This document shows, piece after piece, positions 1-7,105 of a DNA stretch of 10,459 nt; the stretch's first letter is position 1, and every line of letters starts with the position of its first letter. The notes beneath the pieces are model-generated. The model was not told where the DNA came from, ran no database searches, and worked only from the letters and a program-made list of their open reading frames with translations. Made by a program: the position numbers and the translations under genes. The stretch is from Jimgerdemannia flammicorona (Eukaryota > Mucoromycota > Endogonomycetes > Endogonales > Endogonaceae), in assembly GCA_003990745.1 (NCBI GenBank), contig RBNI01007298.1:1-10459 (forward strand), in the 5' to 3' direction.

Positions 1-40
<40 letters not shown>
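1..40. repeat. A(40) homopolymer at window start
   Basis: Forty consecutive A residues open the window. The last 17 bases of the window are T, so both ends are homopolymers, which suggests contig ends where assembly stopped. A retroelement poly(A) tail is possible in principle, but no element ends here in the right orientation. The only coding-like sequence next to it (41-519) reads on the minus strand towards this tract, where it would read as poly(T). Confidence 0.9.
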
Positions 41-41
<1 letters not shown>

Positions 42-519
42 CAAATTCGGATCGAGACTTTTTGAGTAACAGGGCCACCACGAGACCCATCATACCATCA
101 GCCAGGTCCCCAGGTCTCATGCCACTCCTCTGTCCAGGTCCTCTATCAGCTGTCACATCTGGATTTTTTTCCAGATTGCCCATCACACTGCCATCAGCAG
201 TCACTGCCTCAGCCACTATACCACCAGCCCCACTATACTGACCCCCCAGTGAAGAGACCTCCTTGCCACTTGTGGTAGCAGATGCCTTCCCCAGCTCCAG
301 TCAGCCATCCAGCCCAGTTGCCTACTTTCCCATCCTGACTTTATCTGCGAAGGTCATCCTCCCTTCCCCATACAGCCTTACACCTCCTCTGCCAACACCC
401 CCGGCCCTGCGGCCCCTCATTGAAGCACTCGGCATACCAATACCAGCACCTTGACCCCCCCCCACATATTGCCAGTCAAAGGCACTGGGGCCCCCCTGCC
501 CAGTATGCTCACCTGAATG
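41..519 (-). pseudogene. Gly-rich decayed coding remnant, family unknown
   Basis: Read from 519 down to 41, one frame is open except for TAG at 324-322 and TGA at 303-301, giving stretches of 65, 6 and 87 codons. About 160 codons with only two stops, both in the same frame, is fewer than chance would give. The first stretch is Gly/Arg-rich, with segments such as DWQYVGGGQGAGIGMPSASM and MTFADKVRMGK. The last is more mixed (GSVMGNLEKNPDVTADRG, GMMGLVVALLLKKSRSEFA) and runs straight into the window-edge homopolymer. No start codon or family can be assigned. It could be the end of a decayed transposon ORF or host gene, but I do not recognise a domain. The region is GC-rich and ends sharply against the AT-rich block that follows. 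Confidence 0.3.
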
Positions 520-540
520 TTACTGCACAAATCCTGTTGA

Positions 541-1160
541 TTAAAGATATTATAGTTTGTATTAACTATTATATAAACTAATTATAGAAAGTACATAACT
601 AAATATATAGATATAATCTATATGCTTAATTGTTAAGATACAATATATACTCAGTTACTGGGGAAAATATTATATATAATATATACTGAAATATTACTAA
701 ACTAATTACTACTTAGAGCTAATATCTTACTAAGAAACTTAGACTAAACTAAGATTATATAAGAGATAATATAGCAGAGAACTGATACTAGGCTAAGATT
801 GTATGAAAGATCTGAAAGATTGCATGATGGTGGTTTTTCTGTAGCTCTGGCTACTTTGTCAAAGTTTGAACTATATTTATAACTCTAATAAATTATAAGT
901 AGTCTTTATAAGTTTTAGATTAATTTGTGAGCACAACTCTGAAAATTTGACAAGACTGGCAAAAATAAGTCAGTTTCCATGATGATCTCCAAGAAGTTTA
1001 CTTTTTTTACCTAAAGCTGTATTGGGATTCTCAGATCTTATAATTGTTCTAATTCTATGAGGAAAAATGACAGTAAATATCTCTATAGATTTTGAAGAGA
1101 CTTAGAACATGGAAAAAGTGAGTGCTTGGAATAGTAGTGCAGCGTTATATCCCTGATGTA
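541..1160. other. AT-rich, TpA-dense block without genes
   Basis: No convincing coding frame is present on either strand in this stretch of about 620 bp. At about 540 the composition changes abruptly from C/T-rich, high-GC sequence to very AT-rich sequence dominated by TATA, ATAT and TAAT words, most strongly over 541-780. Stop codons fill every frame. The pattern resembles either an AT-rich intergenic region or an old repeat heavily mutated by C-to-T changes. The sequence alone cannot separate these. The right part (about 1000-1160) presumably includes upstream sequence of the F-box gene. Confidence 0.6.
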
Positions 1161-1189
1161 TATTCATCATCATTATGCTTAGTCGTTTT

Positions 1190-1191
<2 letters not shown>

Positions 1192-1237
<46 letters not shown>
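1192..1237. repeat. T(46) homopolymer upstream of F-box gene
   Basis: Forty-six consecutive T residues lie about 125 bp upstream of the F-box start codon. Long poly(dA:dT) tracts are known to exclude nucleosomes in fungal promoters, so a promoter role is possible, but this is inference. The length is likely to vary between isolates and to be uncertain in the assembly. Short open frames of poly-Phe or poly-Lys across it are artefacts of the homopolymer. Confidence 0.85.
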
Positions 1238-1240
<3 letters not shown>

Positions 1241-1252
1241 GTCTTAGTCTCA

Positions 1253-1278
1253 TTAGTCGTTGTAGTCTGCTTAGTCAC
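1253..1278 (+). repeat. Promoter-side repeat, copy 1 (TAGTC/TCTGCTTAGT words)
   Basis: The stretch TTAGTCGTTGT-AGTCTGCTTAGTCAC lies about 85 bp before the F-box start. A close match, TTTAGTCATTGTCATTCTGCTTAGTTGTC, occurs at about 2687-2714, just downstream of the gene and just upstream of its truncated copy. The surroundings contain further TAGTC words. The pair is best explained as the 5' flank of an F-box gene duplicated together with its coding region. Confidence 0.55.
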
Positions 1279-1361
1279 GTGCCTTACACTGACAGGCCAA
1301 AGGGAAGTCACAGAACATTACACGCCATCGTTTTTCAAGAACTGTAACCAATCCTCTCGTC

Positions 1362-2639
1362 ATGGCACCTCCAACTCTACCTTTCGAAACACTTACAAAT
1401 GTCTTTCAAGCTCTTGACATATATGAAGTCATCGAGGATCATGTCACCCATTCTGACATATTCAACTGCTCTCTCGTCTCGCACAACTGGCGCGTTGCCG
1501 CCCTTCCTCTGCTATGGGAGAATATCTTATTTCTTTTCGGAGACGCTGTGGAGTATGCCAACAGAAAGTTTGATTTCAAAATTTCAGACTGGGAGCGACT
1601 TGCAAGCTCGTTAAAGCTTGAGCATGACGATGCGTTGCAAAACCATTTCGATCGTGTCAGCTATATTAGAAACGTTCAATTGTGCGCCATACATCGAGAC
1701 AGGGGTCCTATGCTCGACAATGCCACGGCTTCGGTCTACTGTATCGCAAAGCTTTTCCGTCCGTCACAGCTTTGGTGCATCGATATCTCGCTCACCAACT
1801 GTTATCCTCAGGAGCCTTATATAGACATTTTGCGGTCAATTTTTCCCGAGCTTTCTCAAAACGTCAAGCACCTCAACTTCGCTGACAATGGATGCAAGCT
1901 CAGAAATATTGTTAAGAGTAACAATGGCGCCTTTCCATTTATAGAAGATGATATAATACTCAAAAATCTTCCCAAATCACTGGAGACCCTCACACTGATT
2001 GGCGAGTATCTTGATACTGACCAGACACCCGCCGAAGCCAATTACGATGACATCTTCACCCTTCCAAAACTGCGGAAACTCGGTTTGCGGCATTTATACA
2101 TCGGGGCCGAACAGTTGGAACAAGGCCTGCAAACCTGGCATCCAGATTTCGCATGGCTAGAAGTCAACCACTCCGCCGACCTCTGTCGAAGCTCAGTAGT
2201 TTGGGGGCTTGCCAATTATTGCCACAACCTCCGAAAACTGATATTAAGATATTGGAAATATGCTGGGGCCACACATCCTCCACCTGATATTTCCGAAGAT
2301 TCTCTATGCCACCTCATTGACTCCTGCCAGCACCTCAACACACTCAAACTGGTCCAAGTCACCAATGTTACGAATCGGTTTCTCGCCCACTGCGCAGCCT
2401 ATGCCTGCAATCTCAGCCATTTTGAAATAAAGCAACCTGGCATCCATCTCACAGGCGAAGGCATCGTTGACATGAGCGGGTGGAAGCAGAGTATGAGGAT
2501 CATTTGCATTCAGCGTTATGGCAATATGGAAGAGCCAACTGAGATGAATCAGGCATTTGTGGAAAATGTGCGCGAGCAGTGCAAGCATTTGAGGTTTACT
2601 TGCATAGGCAAGTTCTACTCATTTGGAAAGAGACCCTAA
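1362..2639 (+). CDS. F-box/LRR-like protein, 425 aa, intact single exon
   Basis: The N-terminal 55 or so residues fit a fungal F-box: LPFETLTNVFQAL, then the hallmark core SLVSHNWRVAALPLLWENI. F-box proteins bind SKP1 and recruit targets to SCF ubiquitin ligases in cytoplasm or nucleus; substrate choice lies in the C-terminal part. Here that part carries irregular leucine-rich segments, for example LPKSLETLTLIGEY, LPKLRKLGLRHLYI, CHNLRKLILRYW and CQHLNTLKLVQV, as in the large F-box/LRR families of fungi. The start at 1362 has G at -3 and G at +4 and puts the F-box at the very N-terminus, so it is preferred. No intron is needed, and the stop is TAA at 2637-2639. A T(46) tract lies upstream. 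A broken tandem copy lies directly downstream, showing that this family duplicates locally. The substrate is unknown. Confidence 0.85.
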   Translation: MAPPTLPFETLTNVFQALDIYEVIEDHVTHSDIFNCSLVSHNWRVAALPLLWENILFLFGDAVEYANRKFDFKISDWERLASSLKLEHDDALQNHFDRVSYIRNVQLCAIHRDRGPMLDNATASVYCIAKLFRPSQLWCIDISLTNCYPQEPYIDILRSIFPELSQNVKHLNFADNGCKLRNIVKSNNGAFPFIEDDIILKNLPKSLETLTLIGEYLDTDQTPAEANYDDIFTLPKLRKLGLRHLYIGAEQLEQGLQTWHPDFAWLEVNHSADLCRSSVVWGLANYCHNLRKLILRYWKYAGATHPPPDISEDSLCHLIDSCQHLNTLKLVQVTNVTNRFLAHCAAYACNLSHFEIKQPGIHLTGEGIVDMSGWKQSMRIICIQRYGNMEEPTEMNQAFVENVREQCKHLRFTCIGKFYSFGKRP

Positions 2640-2686
2640 CAGGTCGATAGCATGTATAACGAAATGTTTGCTTAGTTGTTGTTCTG

Positions 2687-2880
2687 TTTAGTCATTGTCA
2701 TTCTGCTTAGTTGTCATGGTTCTGCTAATGATTTAGACGCGACCTCTGTAACGCCTACGTTCACATAAATCTGATCACGCCGCCCTTTCTCTGCTGTGAG
2801 AGAATGTCGTGATTCCTTTTAGAGATGACGTAGAATACGCCAACAGAAAGTTTGATGTCAAAGGTTTAAAAATTGGAGCG
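2687..2880 (+). pseudogene. Truncated tandem copy of the F-box gene
   Basis: The stretch from about 2779 to 2880 aligns with 1498-1597 of the intact gene, including an exact shared block CCAACAGAAAGTTTGAT. In the F-box frame it reads AALSLL, a stop where the intact gene has Trp (TGG to TGA), then ENVVIPFRDDVEYANRKFD, compared with LWENILFLFGDAVEYANRKF. The intact gene's promoter-side repeat (1253-1278) also has a counterpart at 2687-2714. Between these two matches the copy is about 150 bp shorter and lacks the start codon and the first half of the F-box. Similarity fades after about 2880. This is a dead, internally deleted tandem duplicate. Divergence is substantial, so the duplication is not recent. 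Confidence 0.75.
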
Positions 2881-2882
2881 TT

Positions 2883-3278
2883 CTCATTGGAGTGCATGAG
2901 CTTACTTGGCAGAAGTTCAGAGGTATGTTCTCGTCGGTGGAAGCCGTCTTGTCGGAGGAAGTGGTGCTGTTGGTGAGAGGAGGAAAATTACCATCTCAGC
3001 TATCGTTTTAGCCTCGGAGGAGTCTCGCCTCGTAAAGGGATGGTCTTATCAGCAATGGGAGGAAAGGAGGGAAGGAGTTTCCGGAGCCGCCGGAAAAACG
3101 AAGTGACGAAGTATTCAGGCACGTGCATGTTGTAAGGGCACTTGCTCAAATATTGCCAGGCTATTATCGGAAGAAGGTTCTACGTGCTTATGCAGAAGAG
3201 TTTCAGCTTGCGTGGATCTCGGAAAGAGGTGTCTGGAGGCTTCTACGAGGTCTATATGGAGCACTTACATATTCTTAG
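2883..3278 (+). pseudogene. Unidentified coding remnant (HVHVVRALAQ... type)
   Basis: One frame is coding-like in two parts. Positions 2925-3008 (ATG 2925) read SSVEAVLSEEVVLLVRGGKL. Positions 3036-3278 read through FPEPPEKRSDEVF, RHVHVVRALAQILPGYYRKK, VLRAYAEEFQLAWISERG and VWRLLRGLYGALTYS to a TAG stop. The parts are separated in frame by TAG (3009-3011) and TAA (3033-3035). An intron from the GTGAGA donor at 2973 to an AAG acceptor at 3072-3074 (102 nt) would remove both stops and keep frame, but that acceptor sits in a polypurine tract and is weak. I do not recognise the family; the second part looks helical and basic. It is either a short spliced gene or, more likely, a decayed fragment beside the F-box pseudogene. 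Confidence 0.4.
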
Positions 3279-3698
3279 CATTTTTTTTAGTTAAAATTTC
3301 GGTATAAATAGTACAATATTGAAATCGGCACATTCGCGAGGAATACGGTTATACAAGGAATCCGCTCGATAGGTAGCTTTTCAGATCAAACACGTCATCC
3401 TAGACACCCCCCCCCCCCTCCCTTTTATCATCAATCAATTTCTTGTGGAACCCTCACATGTAATTAAGTTCGAAAGCCTCCACATGAGATATATACTATG
3501 TATCTGAATACATTGTCCAAGGACCCTGAATTTTCGAATATACATAACCATATACAGAGATATCTGGCCCTATCTGCAGCCAATCTTGATACCAGATATA
3601 TGAAGATACAACCAAGCAGATGGTTGAAGGGTCTTTAACATTGTAACTCTCATGGAAGCCATGGCCGTTGAAAGCGATCCTGACAGGGTTACATTGCA
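3279..3698. other. Intergenic, with C(12) tract at 3407-3418
   Basis: No coding frame stands out on either strand. The region carries a run of 12 C residues at 3407-3418 followed by a pyrimidine stretch, and several ATATAC/ATATCT words between 3490 and 3605. Short minus-strand open frames here (within 3496-3782) have no recognisable domain. Confidence 0.5.
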
Positions 3699-3995
3699 AT
3701 GGGCGAGGTGATTCGCATGGAGATAACGACAACAAAGATCCCTATGTATGGCGGAGGTTGGCGTGTCGGACGACGGAAACATCTAGGTTGCAGTAGATGC
3801 ATGAAACCTTCAAGTATTGCACACGCCTCTTGGAAATTTTGCCACGCACTGGGTTTGTGGTATGAGGATTCTCGCGCTGTACTTAAACAGGTTGCTAATA
3901 ATTGGAAAGGCATATTGGTCAATCCGGGCCAGGTATTCCCCATTGGCGTTAATGAAGCTATGTATGAACGGAGAAAAGGGATACTACACAAATAG
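3699..3995 (+). CDS. Weak hypothetical ORF, 98 aa
   Basis: This open frame ends with a protein-like segment, WKFCHALGLWYEDSRAVL then KQVANNWKGILVNPGQVFP, which is richer in ordinary globular residues than the shadow frames around it. The first third (MGEVIRMEITTTKIPMYGGG) is less convincing and the start codon is uncertain. The minus strand is also open for about 100 codons here, so the coding strand is not settled. No family is recognised. It may be a fragment of an older gene. Confidence 0.25.
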   Translation: MGEVIRMEITTTKIPMYGGGWRVGRRKHLGCSRCMKPSSIAHASWKFCHALGLWYEDSRAVLKQVANNWKGILVNPGQVFPIGVNEAMYERRKGILHK

Positions 3996-4136
3996 CTCCA
4001 GCAGGAGATTGTGAAGTAGAAAATATATTAATTATGGTAAAATAAAATTGTTTGTGGGATAGGTCGACAGGAGGGTTTAGCCGGTGCATTGGTTACGATT
4101 TACAACACAACTCCTCTACCAACCAAGTTAACCAAT

Positions 4137-4749
4137 ATGTCTGCTTCTGCTACTTCTTCTTCTTCTCTCCCTTTTTCTCGCCCTCCCGCTTTCCCTCCTG
4201 TCTCTCCATTCGCGGTGTCCCTCATCTACCCCTCCGTCTTCCCTCCGGCTTCGGCTCTCTCACCCCCCTCTTCCCCCCTCCACTCCTCGGCTGAAAGATT
4301 TTCTCATTCCTCCAAGAAAAATCCGGGGGTCCTACTTGTCCGAATGACGCCGAAGGTGGTCCAGAGGATGGAGGCTGTAGCCGCCTTCATGAAGAGGGAT
4401 CCCCTGAAAGATTACGCCCACTCCGACGACGATTCCGAACCGACCGGGCGCATGCTGAAAAGAAGGCTGCTCGCAACGCCCGGTACAAAGCAGAATGCCA
4501 GCGCGGAGTGGGTAAAAAACGGACGAGGAGTGAGAAGGTTTGTTCCAATGAAGAGAAATAACTGTTTCAATGAAGAGAAAAGCAAAAACTTAATGCTAGT
4601 GAAAGTTAAACATTCTCGTATTCACTATATTCACTACATTTCACTATAAGCAGACCCAGCCCGAGGCCGACAGCGACGACGGCAATGATGAAAGGGGGAT
4701 CAAAATCGAGGACGAGGTGGTGGAGTCATCCAAGCCGACACCAAAGTAG
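4137..4749 (+). CDS. Small two-exon gene, low-complexity basic/acidic protein
   Basis: Exon 1 is 4137-4529 (131 codons). The intron is 4530-4653, with donor GTGAGA and acceptor CAG. Exon 2 is 4654-4749, ending TAG, giving 162 aa. The protein has a Ser/Pro-rich N-terminus, a more ordinary middle (NPGVLLVRMTPKVVQRM, then EAVAAFMKRDPLKDY), an SDDDSEP acidic patch, a basic MLKRRLL segment, and an acidic tail (EADSDD, IKIEDEVVE). The intron is inferred because exon 1 coding quality ends at a good donor, and the frame resumes with acidic coding sequence after the acceptor. Unspliced, the frame instead ends at 4649. An in-frame ATG at 4089 could add 16 residues; 4137 is chosen because the compositionally distinct Ser-rich region begins there. 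The alternating charge suggests a disordered, possibly nuclear protein, but no domain is recognised. Confidence 0.5.
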
Positions 4750-4869
4750 GCGAATAGAGAATATTGGAAGGTAGAGAAGGGCAAGGGGAGCGAGGATAGA
4801 AAGGGGGACAAGAGCAGGGGGAGCAATAAGAAGGGAGGGAATAAATCTAAGGTGAAGGGCAGAAAATGA
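4750..4869 (+). other. In-frame Lys-rich extension after the TAG at 4747
   Basis: Directly after the stop of the preceding gene the same frame continues for 39 codons to TGA (4867-4869). It contains 15 Lys/Arg residues plus many Gly/Ser, with segments such as WKVEKGKGSEDRKGDKSR and NKKGGNKSKVKGRK. The composition matches a basic C-terminal tail far better than random 3' UTR. Possible explanations are a nonsense mutation in a once longer gene (for example CAG to TAG), stop readthrough, or a sequencing error. Removing the stop by splicing would need an intron of about 25 nt, which is implausible. Confidence 0.4.
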
Positions 4870-5350
4870 CATTAATATAAATATCTTTGTAATACCATCA
4901 AGTCATGCGTTCACATAAGGCAACATTTAGAGATGAATAGAAAATAGCAGGCACATATGGCAAGATGGCGTTGCGTTGAAAACGATTGCCCAACTCTTCC
5001 CCAGTAGGGTCTTTGGTTAACCTGTTCAAGATCATGGACTTTTTAAGCGCCAGATGGCATGGAGATAATTGTTGACAGTTTTAAGAACTACCATATTCAA
5101 ATAATTCGAAGCCAGATTATTGCTCAACCATTTCAACCCCACGAAAAGGGGGTCATAGAGTTGCGGAAATCGATTGAGCATTGCAGTTCAAATTCTTGCA
5201 ACGTCGAATGAATAGATGCAACTCAGCATTTTAATTACCTGATAATGCAACTAAATGGCATATACAGCTAGGAGGTTGTGCCGTGCGTATTCCCTTACAG
5301 TGGCTCCATCTTGTCATACTTGCCCTGCTAAAGTGGAGCCCAGCCAAATT
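4870..5350. other. Intergenic stretch, no gene seen
   Basis: Both strands are interrupted by frequent stops and no domain or intron-exon pattern could be followed. The start of the stretch (4870-4930) is AT-rich and would be the 3' region of the preceding plus-strand gene. Possible protein-like shreds on the minus strand are too short to name. Confidence 0.5.
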
Positions 5351-5988
5351 GTTCAGAGATTTGGATGCTTTGATACCCACAAACCTCTCACAAATCGCCG
5401 ATGCCATTTCGTAGCCCCGCTACGCCTTGTAACACTTGGTCTGACATTTTTAGAGTGCAGCCAGATTCTCAGAGATTCTGCCATATCTGAGTGCTCTGCT
5501 CCCAACATCATCGCATGGATTATCAGGGCCTGTTCGCCTAGCAACGCCAACAGGACGTCCTTGACTCCCTCGACCACATGGTCACCGACGTAATTGGTGG
5601 CTTCGTAAGCTCCAACATCAATAAGAGCGGCTACTTCAGCCGTACCCATGACGACTTACCCAGTGACATTGACGACTCCTTCACCAACGTTCTTGACACC
5701 CTCGCCGACGGCAACTCCTTCGACAGCACCGGGACCAACGCACTTAGCTCCCCTGTCAACGGCAACGACTCTTCCGACAACGTCGGTGCTAACGTACTTA
5801 GCTCACTTGCCGACAGCATCGACTCCAACAACGCCAGTGCCTGAGTACTGAGCCCCTTTGCCAACAGCGCTGGCTTCTTCCTTGGTGACATCTACAATGC
5901 CTTCGCCAATGGTAACACTCAGTGAACTGCACCAGCCCTAGATTCTTTAGTCCCTGGAATTGACCACCACCGACATATTTGGTGGCTT

Positions 5989-6153
5989 CGTAGGCACCAA
6001 CACTACTCCGGCACCGACAACAAGAGCAGTGTTGACAACAGCAGTACGGACGGCTTTGGCGCTGTGAACAACACCGGAACTGACGACCTCGACACCATGG
6101 ACAACACCAGAACCGACGGCCTCGGCACTGTGAACAACGCCGCCTCCGATATA
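5989..6153 (-). repeat. 33-bp degenerate tandem repeat, five units
   Basis: Five consecutive 33-bp units (6153-6121, 6120-6088, 6087-6055, 6054-6022, 6021-5989) each encode one 11-residue unit on the minus strand with consensus like [AVY][IV]GSGVVH[GS][AV][EK]. Hydrophobic Val, small Gly/Ala and a charged residue recur at fixed positions. Less regular units of the same type, with 11- plus 7-residue spacing, continue between about 5650 and 5850. Confidence 0.6.
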
Positions 6154-6500
6154 CTCGGCTCCATCAATAGCCCTGACATTGCCAACAGCTCCATCAACGA
6201 CAGTAGATCCGACGCGCTTAGCTTCTTCGCCAACCGCAACCACTCCTCCTACCACGCCACGCCGCCTTGGTACCGTGGACGACACCACTGCCGACATCCT
6301 CGACTCTTTCGCCAACTGCAACCACTTCAGCCTTGGCATTGTGGTAAACCCGCTGCCGACATAAACGACGTCGGAACTGATCACCAAGAAGCTTTGTTCC
6401 ATCGATTGTGTTTTCAGCGGCGGGCACGCCAACAATGTCCAACGATCATAGCGGAATCGATGGCAATGTCTTTAACGGCTTTGCCAGCGGCACCGACAAC

Positions 6501-6644
6501 ACCAGTGCCGACTGTCACGGCTCATGCACCAGAACCAACAGACTTAGTAATATTAACGGCGCTAGAGCCAACACCAGTGCCGGCTGTCGCGGCTTATGCA
6601 TTAGAACCAACGGACTTAGTTACATTAATGGCGCTAGAGCCAAC
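6501..6644. repeat. 72-bp tandem duplication, two copies
   Basis: 6501-6572 and 6573-6644 align without gaps with 9 differences in 72 bp (87.5% identity), 8 of them transitions. Each unit is 24 codons. On the minus strand they read like AVNITKSVGSGA-stop-AVTVGTGV, with a stop at the same place in both copies (TGA in one, TAA in the other). On the plus strand they give a Pro/Thr-rich repeat without stops. A partial third copy begins after 6644 (GCTAGAGCCAACA shared) and then diverges. Confidence 0.8.
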
Positions 6645-6889
6645 AGCAACGACTACTCAACCTCCTTGGTTTCCACAATGGTCTCGGTAGTTGCATGACT
6701 TCAGACTTCATCCATTTCGACGATGTCAACACCGAGCTCCTCGATGGTGGTAGTGGTGTCGATCTCGATGATTTTTGACGCGACTATGTGCTCGAGTCAC
6801 CACTGACGACGATGACTTCTTCCTTCGCCTTGACTCTTCAACATCCACAATCTCGGTTTGGCCGGTAGTAACAATTTCTTCCTTACCAT

Positions 6890-6991
6890 CTGTTACAAAG
6901 AAAGATGCGATTTTAGAATGAGTTATTCGTTACTGTAGTTTCAACTGAAGCATCCCCTGGGGTGCGCAATATTAGAAGATGGATTACATAC
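6890..6991 (-). other. Probable minus-strand intron (102 nt)
   Basis: The sequence has donor GTATGT at 6991-6986 and acceptor TTTGTAACAG ending at 6890, with a pyrimidine-rich run before the acceptor and a CTAAA word as possible branch site. The acceptor leads into the coding-like DGKEEIVTTGQTEIVDVEE segment. A short upstream exon starting at an ATG at about 7013 joins in frame (MRSDQILSLP then DGKEE). A longer, more protein-like frame upstream (VGAVILGKGAAEKINEIRSD) is one base out of phase with it. This supports a minus-strand gene reading towards the repeat region. Confidence 0.45.
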
Positions 6992-7105
6992 CCGGCAACG
7001 ACAAGATCTGATCTGATCTCATTAATCTTCTCTGCGGCACCCTTGCCGAGAATTACAGCGCCGACCGGCAGCAACAGTTATGACGATAACGGCGCCACCA
7101 TAAAT

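Larger units (their letters stand above)
5353..6889 (-). pseudogene. Eroded gene with 11-residue amphipathic repeats
   Basis: Read on the minus strand, successive segments look coding but are separated by stops and frame changes. At the upstream end, after a possible intron, come EEIVTTGQTEIVDVEE, KEEVIVVSG and TTTIEELGVDIVEMDEV. Then come two 24-residue repeats (6501-6644), five perfect-length 11-mers (6153-5989: YIGGGVVHSAE, AVGSGVVHGVE, VVSSGVVHSAK, AVRTAVVNTAL, VVGAGVV...), more K-x-VG-x-GVV units down to about 5650, and a GAYEATNYVGDHVVEGVKDV module at about 5620-5560. In-frame stops occur at about 5949, 5841 and 5663, and in both 24-mers. Eleven-residue repeats of this kind form amphipathic helices on membranes or lipid surfaces in synuclein, apolipoprotein and LEA families; whether this is related is unknown. 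The plus strand is also partly open in codon phase (Asn/Thr/Asp-rich), so strand assignment is probable, not certain. Confidence 0.45.

Noticed and set aside
1..40. Poly(A) as a LINE tail
   Set aside because: No element body lies on its 5' side within the window, and adjacent coding-like sequence reads in the opposite direction.
1102..1417. Small ORFs with poly-Phe or poly-Lys on either strand
   Set aside because: They are created by the T(46) tract, which has no stop in any frame, and have no other coding signal.
1399..2588. Several 60-95 codon ORFs in other frames of the F-box gene
   Set aside because: They are shadows of the 425-codon F-box frame, which alone shows domain motifs.
3496..3782. 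Minus-strand ORFs of 70-79 codons
   Set aside because: They lack recognisable domains, overlap one another in different frames and have no splice signals I could follow.
5255..5593. Plus-strand 112-codon ORF
   Set aside because: It overlaps the minus-strand GAYEATNYVG module. The Cys/Ser/Thr-rich translation has no domain, and the minus reading is more protein-like.
6064..6690. Plus-strand 208-codon ORF with Pro/Thr-rich repeats
   Set aside because: The open frame is explained by codon-phase complementarity of the repeats, and its composition changes abruptly along its length. Kept only as an alternative to the minus-strand reading.
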